Source: Microbispora hainanensis (GTDB taxonomy: Bacteria > Actinomycetota > Actinomycetes > Streptosporangiales > Streptosporangiaceae). From it: DNA of 64,000 bases. A program made the translations under genes and the position numbers. A model generated the notes under the pieces. The model saw nothing but the letters and a program-made list of their open reading frames with translations. It did not search any database and was not told the DNA's origin. The stretch covers positions 930,001-994,000 of the forward strand of contig NZ_CP108086.1 in the NCBI RefSeq assembly GCF_036186745.1, written 5' to 3'. This document shows, in pieces, positions 57,487 through 64,000 of this stretch (positions are counted from its first letter, which is position 1; each line of letters begins with the position of its first letter).

Positions 57487-58587
57487 CTACTGGAGGCGGC
57501 TCACCGCCGCATCGACGCGCTCGTCGGTGGCGGTGATGGCGATGCGGACGTGTTCACGCCCGGCCTCGCCGTAGAACTCGCCCGGCGCGACGAGGATGCC
57601 CAGCTCGGCCAGCGCGCGCACCTGGTCCCAGCAGCCGGTGCCGTTGGTGGCCCACAGGTAGAGCCCGGCGGTCGAGTGCTCGATCCGCCAGCCTGCCCGC
57701 TCCAGCGCGGGCCGCAGCACCGCCCTGCGCCGGGCGTACCGCTCCCGCTGCTCGTCGGCGTGCGCGTCGTCGTCGAGCACGGCCGCCGTCGCGGCCTGGA
57801 CCGGGGCGGGCATCATCATGCCGGCGTGCTTGCGCACCTCCAGCAGCCGCCGTACGAGCCGGGGGTCGCCGGCGACGAAGCCCGCGCGGTATCCGGCGAA
57901 GTTCGACCGCTTCGACAGGGAGTGGACCGCGAGCAGGTTCTCGTGAGAGCCCTCGCACACGTCCGGGTGGAGGACGGAGACCGGGTGCGCCTCCCAGCCC
58001 AGCTCGATGTAGCACTCGTCGGACGCGACGATCGCGCCGCGCTCGCGCGCCCACGCGACGACCTTGCGCAGGTGCTCGGCGGGCAGGACGCGCCCGGTGG
58101 GGTTGGACGGCGAGTTCACCCAGACGAGGGGCACCCGCTCGGGGCCCAGCGAGAGGAGCCCGTCGGTCGCGTACGGCTCGGCCCCGGCCAGCCGCGCGCC
58201 CACGTCGTACGTGGGATAGGCGAGCTCGGGGAAGACCACGCGCTCGCCGGGCCGCACGCCGAGCAGCGTCGGCAGCCAGGCCACCAGTTCCTTGGAGCCG
58301 ATGGTCGGCAGCACGTCGGCGGGATCGATCGTGACGCCGTGCCGCCGCCGCAGCCAGCCCGCGGCCGCCTCACGCAGCCGCGGCGTGCCGTACGTCAGGG
58401 GATAGCCGGGGCTGTCGGCGGCGGCGGCGAGCGCCTCACGGGCGACCGGGGGAACCGGGTCGACGGGCGTGCCGACCGACAGGTCGACGATCCCGCCGGG
58501 ATGCGCCCGCGCCAGGTCCTGATAGGGCACGAGCCGATCCCATGGGAAGTCCGGCAAGGCAAGCAAAGAGAATCCCCCAGTCGTCAC
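57487..58587 (-). CDS. dapC: Succinyldiaminopimelate transaminase
   Basis: 366 residues from GTG 58587. Class I/II PLP aminotransferase: IVDLSVGTPVDPVPPVAREA, SPSNPTGRVLPAEHLR, VASDECYIELGW (Asp contacting the pyridine N) and LAVHSLSKRSNFAGYRAGFV with the PLP Lys. The close match to actinobacterial DapC and the neighbouring ferredoxin gene (Rv1177-Rv1178 order) support the call. Produces N-succinyl-diaminopimelate. Confidence 0.93.
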   Translation of the reverse strand: MTTGGFSLLALPDFPWDRLVPYQDLARAHPGGIVDLSVGTPVDPVPPVAREALAAAADSPGYPLTYGTPRLREAAAGWLRRRHGVTIDPADVLPTIGSKELVAWLPTLLGVRPGERVVFPELAYPTYDVGARLAGAEPYATDGLLSLGPERVPLVWVNSPSNPTGRVLPAEHLRKVVAWARERGAIVASDECYIELGWEAHPVSVLHPDVCEGSHENLLAVHSLSKRSNFAGYRAGFVAGDPRLVRRLLEVRKHAGMMMPAPVQAATAAVLDDDAHADEQRERYARRRAVLRPALERAGWRIEHSTAGLYLWATNGTGCWDQVRALAELGILVAPGEFYGEAGREHVRIAITATDERVDAAVSRLQ

Positions 58588-58637
58588 GGTCCGTGCCGGT
58601 CAGGCGCCGGTCGGGCGCCGTGCCGGTCGGTGGTCGC

Positions 58638-58964
58638 TCAGTGGTCCTCGCCCTGCGGCGGGAGCGCCGCGACGAGCGGGTGGTCCTTGTTGATCTTGCC
58701 GACCTTCGAGGCGCCGCCGGGCGAGCCCAGCTCCTCGAAGAAATCGACGTTGGCCTTGTAGAAGTCCTTCCACTGCTCGGGAAGGTCGTCCTCGTAGAAG
58801 ATCGCCTCTACGGGGCACACCGGCTCGCACGCACCGCAGTCCACGCACTCGTCGGGGTGGATGTAGAGCATGCGTTCGCCCTCGTAGATGCAATCGACGG
58901 GGCACTCCTCGATGCACGCCTTGTCCAGGACGTCCACGCAAGGCTGCGCGATGACGTACGTCAC
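58638..58964 (-). CDS. 7Fe ferredoxin (FdxC/FdxA type)
   Basis: 108 residues from GTG 58964 (AAGGAG six bases upstream). [20 protein letters not shown] then [20 protein letters not shown] and [20 protein letters not shown]: the Cys spacing of a 3Fe-4S plus 4Fe-4S ferredoxin. C-terminal extension typical of mycobacterial FdxC. Cytoplasmic electron carrier, 50 bp upstream of dapC in the same direction. Confidence 0.95.
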   Translation of the reverse strand: MTYVIAQPCVDVLDKACIEECPVDCIYEGERMLYIHPDECVDCGACEPVCPVEAIFYEDDLPEQWKDFYKANVDFFEELGSPGGASKVGKINKDHPLVAALPPQGEDH

Positions 58965-59061
58965 CTCGGGCTCCTTCTGGGTTGCACGGCTCGACCGCGG
59001 GTTGCTAGCCCTAGTATTGCGGTGCCTGCCGACTAGCCGGAACAGGAGGGGGGCAAACGTC

Positions 59062-59289
59062 GTGGCCCCTCGGCTCGGAGCCCGTCTCGTGGTCGCCATC
59101 AGCCCCGCCGACGTGGGCAAAAGGGTGACGACACGGCGCAGGGTGCCCGGTGGGCACCGGGACGCCGTCGGCGTGTTGGAATCCTGGCGCGACGGGGTGC
59201 TCACCATACGCAAACGGGACGGAAGCCTCGTGGAGATCGCCGAGGACACCCTGGCCGCGGCCAAGGTCGTGCCGCCGCCCGCCCGGTAA
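59062..59289 (+). CDS. Stand-alone N-terminal domain of Rv0428c-type GNAT acetyltransferases
   Basis: 75 residues from GTG 59062 behind GGAGGGGGG. It reads [40 protein letters not shown] and [20 protein letters not shown], a small SH3-like beta-barrel seen at the start of actinobacterial acetyltransferases near fdxA/dapC. Here the GNAT catalytic domain does not follow: the frame stops and the next gene is a solute-binding protein. Either a truncated remnant or an independent regulator domain. Identification is from memory of the family. Confidence 0.65.
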   Translation: MAPRLGARLVVAISPADVGKRVTTRRRVPGGHRDAVGVLESWRDGVLTIRKRDGSLVEIAEDTLAAAKVVPPPAR

Positions 59290-59375
59290 TCCCCTGGCCT
59301 GATCCGGGGGCCGACTCGGTAATGCCCCAGCGTGCCGTGGCGAACGGCCGCCGCCGCGTGGGGAGCATACGCGAC

Positions 59376-60473
59376 GTGACGATACGTGCCTGCGCCGTGA
59401 CGATCTCCTCGGCCGCCCTCCTCCTGTTCGCGGTCTCCGCGTGCTCGAAGCCGACGTCGTCCTCCTCGGACAAGCCGCTGCCTCCCCTGAACCCCCGCGC
59501 CGACAGCCTCGAGTCCGGGTTCGGCACCATGGACAGGCTCGTCGACGCGGCCAAGAAGGAGGGCGCGCTCACGGTCGTGGGCCTGCCGGGCGGCTGGGTC
59601 GGCTACAAGGAGATCATCGCCCGCTTCTCCGACAAGTACGGCATCAAGGTGACCTCGATCGTGCCGGAGGCGAGCAGCAAGCAGGAGATCGACACCGCGG
59701 CCCGGCTGAAGGGCACCACGCAGGCGCCGGACGTCTTCGACCTCAGCCTGGAGGTCGCGGTCGCCAACGCCAAGCTCTTCGCCCCCTACCGCGTGACCGG
59801 CTGGGCGGACATCCCCGACGAGGCCAAGGAGCAGCGGGGCCGCTGGTTCGCCGCCTACGGCGGATACATGTCGATCGGCTACGACTCGAAGAAGGTCCCC
59901 GCCCCCGCGTCGTACGGCGCGCTGGTCAGGCCGGGGACGATCGTGGCGCTGCCGGGCGACCCGCGCACGATGGCCTCGGCGTTCAGCGCCGTGATGGCCG
60001 CCTCGCTCGGCCACGGGCTGCCGGACGCCGCACGGGGCGTGGACCTGTTCGCGCGGCTGAAGAAGGGCGGCCTGCTCGGCCGGCCCGACCAGGCGTCGGC
60101 GGTGGTCGACTGGGACTTCATGAACGCGGCGCGGACCGCCTCCGGCCGCGGCGAGTCGGCCTGGCGGGTGACGATCCCGAAGAACGAGGTGCTCGCCTCC
60201 TACTACATGCAGGCGATCAGCGCCGACGCGCCGCACCCCGCCGCCGCCCGGCTGTGGGAGGAGTTCCTGCTGTCCGACGAGGGCCAGAACCTGTTCCTCA
60301 AGGCGTACGCGCGGCCCGCCCGAATGGAGGCCATGGAGATGCGCGACGCGCTGGACGGAGACGCCGCCGCCAGGCTGCCGAAGGCGTCCGGCGAGCCGGT
60401 GATCCTGAGCATCCCCGAGCAGGACAAGGCCAAGTCGTACGTGGCCGAGCACTGGGCCAAGATGGTCGGCTGA
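59376..60473 (+). CDS. Extracellular solute-binding lipoprotein of an ABC transporter
   Basis: 365 residues from GTG 59376. Lipoprotein signal peptide ([20 protein letters not shown], lipobox VSAC). Type 2 periplasmic-binding fold of the spermidine/iron class: [79 protein letters not shown] and a final [20 protein letters not shown]. The ligand could be Fe(III), putrescine or a similar small molecule. No permease or ATPase genes are adjacent, so it is an orphan here. Confidence 0.9.
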   Translation: MTIRACAVTISSAALLLFAVSACSKPTSSSSDKPLPPLNPRADSLESGFGTMDRLVDAAKKEGALTVVGLPGGWVGYKEIIARFSDKYGIKVTSIVPEASSKQEIDTAARLKGTTQAPDVFDLSLEVAVANAKLFAPYRVTGWADIPDEAKEQRGRWFAAYGGYMSIGYDSKKVPAPASYGALVRPGTIVALPGDPRTMASAFSAVMAASLGHGLPDAARGVDLFARLKKGGLLGRPDQASAVVDWDFMNAARTASGRGESAWRVTIPKNEVLASYYMQAISADAPHPAAARLWEEFLLSDEGQNLFLKAYARPARMEAMEMRDALDGDAAARLPKASGEPVILSIPEQDKAKSYVAEHWAKMVG

Positions 60474-60588
60474 GCCCGCCGATCGCCTCCCGATCTCGCA
60501 GACGCGACGGAAGCCGTAAAGTGTGTCGTTATCTCAGCAGTCTCACAAGTCGGCATGAGATTGCGGCAATCCCGACACAGGGCACCAC

Positions 60589-61386
60589 GTGTCAGAATGC
60601 GAGCCGATCTTGAGGTACGAAACCCCCAGTCTCAGCCGGTGGAACGCTCGCGCCTACGACAGCTCCTTCGGCTACGTCTCGGCTCAGGGCGCGCCACTGG
60701 TGGAACTGCTCGACCCGCGCCCCGGTGAGCGCGTGCTGGACCTCGGGTGCGGCACCGGCGTGCTCACCGCCGACATCGCCAGGCGCGGCGCCCACGTGCT
60801 GGGCATCGACGGCTCCCACTCGATGATCGAGCAGGCCATCGCGCACCATCCCGGACTCGACTTCACGGTGGGCGAGGGATACGACTTCACCGTCGCCCAG
60901 CCGTACGACGCGGTCTTCTCGAACGCCGCGCTCCACTGGATGAGCCGCGACCCCGATGCGGTGATCGGCTGCGTGCGGGAGGCGCTGCGGCCGGGCGGCC
61001 GGTTCGTCGCCGAGATGGGCGGCGCGGGCAACTGCGCGACCCTCACCTCCGCCGTGCTCACCGCCTGGCGGGAGTACGGCCTGCCCGAGCCCGAGCTGCC
61101 GTGGTATTTCCCCAGCCCCGCCGAGTATGCCCTCCGGCTGGAGAAGGGCGGGTTCACCGTCCGGCTGCTGGAGTATTTCGACCGCCCCACCCCGCTCGAC
61201 GAGTGCCCGAACGGCGCGGCCGACTGGGTCAGGATGTTCGCCGGCTCGCTGCTCGACCGGGTCCCCCCGGCGGCCGTGGAGCCGCTGCTGCACCGGGTCA
61301 ACGAGCTGGCCGCCCCCGCGCTCCGCCGGGAGACCGGCTGGATGGCCGACTACGTCCGCCTCCGTTTCGCCGCAGAACGCCACTGA
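60589..61386 (+). CDS. Class I SAM-dependent methyltransferase
   Basis: 265 residues from GTG 60589 (the start is uncertain; RBS AGGG). SAM motif VLDLGCGTGVLTADIARRGA, acidic VLGIDGSHSMIEQA, DAVFSNAALHWMSRDPDAVI and GGRFVAEMGGAGNCATL. This wording is that of the trans-aconitate/ubiquinone-type methyltransferase group. Substrate unknown. Separated by 65 bp from the next gene, same direction. Confidence 0.88.
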   Translation: MSECEPILRYETPSLSRWNARAYDSSFGYVSAQGAPLVELLDPRPGERVLDLGCGTGVLTADIARRGAHVLGIDGSHSMIEQAIAHHPGLDFTVGEGYDFTVAQPYDAVFSNAALHWMSRDPDAVIGCVREALRPGGRFVAEMGGAGNCATLTSAVLTAWREYGLPEPELPWYFPSPAEYALRLEKGGFTVRLLEYFDRPTPLDECPNGAADWVRMFAGSLLDRVPPAAVEPLLHRVNELAAPALRRETGWMADYVRLRFAAERH

Positions 61387-61451
61387 CCTCTCCTCCGCGA
61401 CGGAGCGGTTTGCCAGACTATGGACTGGTCTTCGTGAGTGATGGGGAACGG

Positions 61452-63104
61452 ATGAACTTCTGCCTGAGTGACCTTGTGCCACCGCTGCGCTGGAGTGACG
61501 CTGCCCGCATCACGGCCCTTGCCGACCGGCCCGGCCTGCCGGACGCCTGGTGGCGCACGCTTCCCCTGCACCGGGTGCTCGCCGTCCTGGACGCCGAGGC
61601 GCTGGGCGACCTGCTCACCGGGCTCGCGCTCGACCACTGGCCGGCGGCGGCCGTCGGCGACGTGCTGCCCGCGCTGCACGTGCTCGACCCCGACGAGGCC
61701 GACGACCCCCAGGTCGCGATCGCGCTCGACCGGGCAGGGTCGTGGCACGGCCTGCTCGCGCTGTCCGGCAGGGAGCTGGCCGACCAGCCGTTCGTCAAGG
61801 CCCGCCCCGTGCTGACCGCGCTGTTCACCGCCGTGTTCTTACGGATGTCCCCGGAAGAGGCGCCGGTCCCCGAGCCGGTCCCCGAGCCGGTCTTCGAGCC
61901 GGCCGCCGCGCCTGTCCCCGAGTCTGTTCCGGAACTGGTGGAGGTTCCACCGGAAGAGCCGGTCTCGGAGATCCCCGAACTGATCGACGCGGCGTTCGGC
62001 GACCTGGACGACCAGACCTGGATGGTGGCGCAGAACCGGGTCTTCGCCGACGAGCCGTCCGACCCCGACCAACTGGCCAGGCTGCTCGCCGTCCATCCCA
62101 CCGTCATCCACGACCTCGAAGCGGCCCTGCGCGACCGGCTGTCCCGCTGGCTCGCGCTGCCGGAGGCGAAGCCGTACAACGAGCATCTGACCCGGCTCAC
62201 CGAGACCTTCGGCACCGCGGTCCCGAAGGACCGCTTCGTCGCGGCGGCCGAGTGGCACGAACGCGAACTGCGCTCGCTGGAGGTGCCCGCCTGGCGGTTC
62301 GTGCTCGCCACGCTCCCCGGATATCGCCTCTCCGGCGACTGGCTCGTGGACGGCGACATCGAGGACCTGCGGGAGCGGACGCGCAGCCTGATCGCCTCGG
62401 CCGAGCGCCCCCCGACCGTCCCCCGGGCGCTGGAGATGATCGGCTCTCTCGGCATCCGTCCCGACGTCGCCAGGCAGTGGCTGGAGAGCGTGCCGCAACT
62501 GCGCGCCCAGAAGGCGTCCCAGATCGACCCCGACCGGCAGCCGGGCGGGCAGCACGGTGGTCAACAGGGTGGTCAGCAGGGCGGTCAGCAGGGCGGGCTG
62601 AAGGACGTCGCGCTGACCCGGCGGTGCTTCCGGCAGCCGGACGGCAGGTGGTGGCTCAGGGTCGACGTCACCGCCGACCACCTCCAGGGCGCCGAGGTGC
62701 CGCTGCCGAGCGGGTTCGCGGCGTACGTCGGTCTCGCGCCGGGCGAGGACCGCATGGTGCGCAGCGCGGCCGGGGAGGTCGGCCTCTCCTGGCACGCCCG
62801 GCCGGTCCTGGGCTCCCTCCGGCGGATTCTCGGCGAGGTCGCGGCCGAGGAGGGCAGCCACATCTTCCTGACCCTGTCCGAGGAGGGCATGCTGCGCGTA
62901 CGGCACCTGCCGGCGGCCGAGGGCGGCGACGAGACGAGCCGCGCGCTGCGCCTGGTGGGCTACACCGCGCCGAGCGGCACGCCCGACCAGGCGGCGCGGG
63001 TGATCGCCACCCGCGTCGGCCTCTCCGCGCCCGTCGGGCGGCCCGAGCTCCTCGCGCGGCTGCGCGAACGCGGGGACCGCGACCTGCTGTCCCTGCTGGG
63101 ATAG
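61452..63104 (+). CDS. Unrecognised 550-aa protein upstream of the UvrD-type helicase
   Basis: Starts at ATG 61452 with GGGG upstream. The first 130 residues are helical (WWRTLPLHRVLAVLDAEALG), followed by a Pro/Glu linker (VPEPVPEPVFEP, APVPESVPELVEV). A helical central part (LARLLAVHPTVIHDLEAALR, ERELRSLEVPAWRFVLATLP) is next. A Gly/Gln tract at about 358-380 (repeated GGQQ) separates the C-terminal beta-rich domain (WWLRVDVTADHLQGAEVPLP, SHIFLTLSEEGMLRVRHLPA). No known catalytic motif, signal peptide or membrane segment was recognised. The helicase ATG follows the stop by 3 bp, so the two are an operon and may act together. Confidence 0.8.
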   Translation: MNFCLSDLVPPLRWSDAARITALADRPGLPDAWWRTLPLHRVLAVLDAEALGDLLTGLALDHWPAAAVGDVLPALHVLDPDEADDPQVAIALDRAGSWHGLLALSGRELADQPFVKARPVLTALFTAVFLRMSPEEAPVPEPVPEPVFEPAAAPVPESVPELVEVPPEEPVSEIPELIDAAFGDLDDQTWMVAQNRVFADEPSDPDQLARLLAVHPTVIHDLEAALRDRLSRWLALPEAKPYNEHLTRLTETFGTAVPKDRFVAAAEWHERELRSLEVPAWRFVLATLPGYRLSGDWLVDGDIEDLRERTRSLIASAERPPTVPRALEMIGSLGIRPDVARQWLESVPQLRAQKASQIDPDRQPGGQHGGQQGGQQGGQQGGLKDVALTRRCFRQPDGRWWLRVDVTADHLQGAEVPLPSGFAAYVGLAPGEDRMVRSAAGEVGLSWHARPVLGSLRRILGEVAAEEGSHIFLTLSEEGMLRVRHLPAAEGGDETSRALRLVGYTAPSGTPDQAARVIATRVGLSAPVGRPELLARLRERGDRDLLSLLG

Positions 63105-63107
63105 CCG

Positions 63108-64000
63108 ATGCCCCGGCTCGCCATCTCCCCGGAGTTCCTGCGCGGGCTCGGCGCGCTCACCCGGCCGGTCCGCCAGGACGTCGCCGTCGCGATGCGCCGG
63201 TTCCTGCTGAACGCGTCCGCCGCGCCGCACCCCGAGAAGGTGCGCAACAGCCGTGATCCCCGCGTCGCCACGCTGCGGCTCGCCGACCGCCACCGGGGGG
63301 TGGTGGTGCGGCAGGACGACGTCTACTGGCTGCTCACCGTGCTGCCGGACGCCGAGGCGTGGTCGTACGCGCAGCGCTACAGGTTCGGGGTCAACACGGC
63401 CATCGGGATCGTGGAGACCTGGGACGCCGAGGCCCTGGAGCGGATCGAGCCGGCCCTGCGCCGCGCGTCGGCGAGCGGCGGCCGGCCGCTGTTCGAGAAC
63501 TGGTGCGACGCCGACCTGCTCAACATCGGCGTCGACGCCCACCTGCTGCCGCTGCTGCGGCTGATGACGTCGGAGTCGCATCTCGCGGCCGTGGAGCCCC
63601 TGCTTCCGTACAGCCAGTACGCGCCGCTCGCGGCGCTCGCCCGCGGCGACTCGCTCGCGGCGGCCTGGCGCGAGCTGGACGCCTGCCGTTCCCGCGCCGC
63701 CGACGAGATCGACCCCGAGGATCTCCTCGCGGCGCTGCGGCGCAGCCCCGACCGGGCCGTGTTCGTCGCCGACGCGGCCGAGCTCGAACGCGTCCTCACG
63801 CTGCCCGGCTGGTGCACGTTCCTTTATCCGCCGCAGCACACGTACGCCAACTGGCCGGCGTACGAGCAGCCGGTGCTGATCACCGGAGGCGCGGGCACCG
63901 GGAAGACGGTCATCGCGCTGCACCGGGCGGCCCTGCTCGCCCGGGCGGCCACCGGCCCGGTGCTGCTGGTGACGTTCTCCCAGAGCCTCGCGACCGAGCT
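63108..64000 (+). CDS. RelE-like/UvrD-type helicase, 3' end outside window
   Basis: 297 residues visible from ATG 63108. The N-terminal 100 residues resemble a RelE/ParE-like toxin-fold domain (PEKVRNSRDPRVATLRLADR, VYWLLTVLPDAEAWSYAQRY then RFGVNTAIGIVE). A helical region follows, then WCTFLYPPQHTYANWPAYEQ and motif I GGAGTGKT (residues 260-267) with VIALHRAALLAR. This layout matches the widespread UvrD/Rep-like SF1 helicases with an N-terminal RelE-like module. The remaining helicase motifs lie beyond the window. Directly downstream of the 550-aa gene. Confidence 0.85.
   Translation, partial: MPRLAISPEFLRGLGALTRPVRQDVAVAMRRFLLNASAAPHPEKVRNSRDPRVATLRLADRHRGVVVRQDDVYWLLTVLPDAEAWSYAQRYRFGVNTAIGIVETWDAEALERIEPALRRASASGGRPLFENWCDADLLNIGVDAHLLPLLRLMTSESHLAAVEPLLPYSQYAPLAALARGDSLAAAWRELDACRSRAADEIDPEDLLAALRRSPDRAVFVADAAELERVLTLPGWCTFLYPPQHTYANWPAYEQPVLITGGAGTGKTVIALHRAALLARAATGPVLLVTFSQSLATE

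Noticed and set aside
61839..63923. 694-codon minus-strand frame opposite the 550-aa protein and the helicase
   Set aside because: Composition is typical of an antisense shadow; the plus-strand genes have coupled starts and a Walker A motif.

Overview
The window is about 70% GC or more, with GTG starts, ATGA/GTGA start-stop overlaps and actinobacterial gene order, so it comes from the chromosome of a filamentous actinomycete. Streptosporangiales-like (Nonomuraea, Microbispora, Streptosporangium relatives) is my best guess. That placement rests on gene content and style, not on a marker gene. No rRNA, tRNA or CRISPR array was seen.

Layout. 0-5 kb: a truncated HTH regulator divergent from a wrecked SDR gene, two membrane proteins and a large teichoic-acid-type CDP-glycerol transferase. 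5.3-10.2 kb: a DNA alkyltransferase-like protein, then a four-gene minus-strand operon built from two copies of a (membrane protein + subtilisin-like mycosin) module, one protease copy having lost its whole catalytic site. 10.2-13.4 kb: a membrane protein/winged-helix pair with its operator, moeZ, and an alpha/beta hydrolase.

13.4-22.1 kb is the unusual part: six small secreted, Asn-rich paralogues (13750, 14731, 16097, 18947, 20338, 21559), all with a near-identical signal peptide. Each is a separate transcription unit in long non-coding DNA. At least four have a similar structured 5' leader (GTTTGTCG element, two hairpins, strong Shine-Dalgarno) and three share almost the same terminator stem. 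An ISL3-family element with 8-bp target duplications sits in one of those terminators. Several members end in Trp/Phe-Asn repeats. I know of no described family that fits.

22-25 kb: a minimal NHEJ set (Ku, ligase, polymerase as separate genes). 25-30 kb: TetR, DUF3107, ferritin-like protein and DEAD-box helicase, in the order remembered from M. tuberculosis Rv3208-Rv3211. The hydrolase and moeZ on the far side of the Asn-rich block correspond to Rv3207c/Rv3206c or their neighbourhood, so the block looks like an insertion into core DNA.

30-41 kb: housekeeping and accessory genes, including hydrolase, MpaB-like oxygenase, RecB-like nuclease, a metallo-beta-lactamase-fold protein missing metal ligands, Nudix, a large membrane-anchored Asp-box propeller protein, CPBP protease, CoA-ester lyase and EamA transporter. 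41.8-59.3 kb is a second core block, matching the M. tuberculosis Rv1177-Rv1232 region as remembered: MgtE-like/DUF1003, mrp, tatB, htrA, anti-sigma factor, sigE, O-methyltransferase, DUF3117, tag, DivIVA-like, two LOG proteins, dapE, dapC, ferredoxin. These serve envelope-stress sensing, Tat export and diaminopimelate (cell wall/lysine) synthesis. 59-64 kb: a solute-binding lipoprotein, a methyltransferase, and an unrecognised 550-residue protein directly followed by a RelE-like/UvrD-type helicase that runs off the window end.
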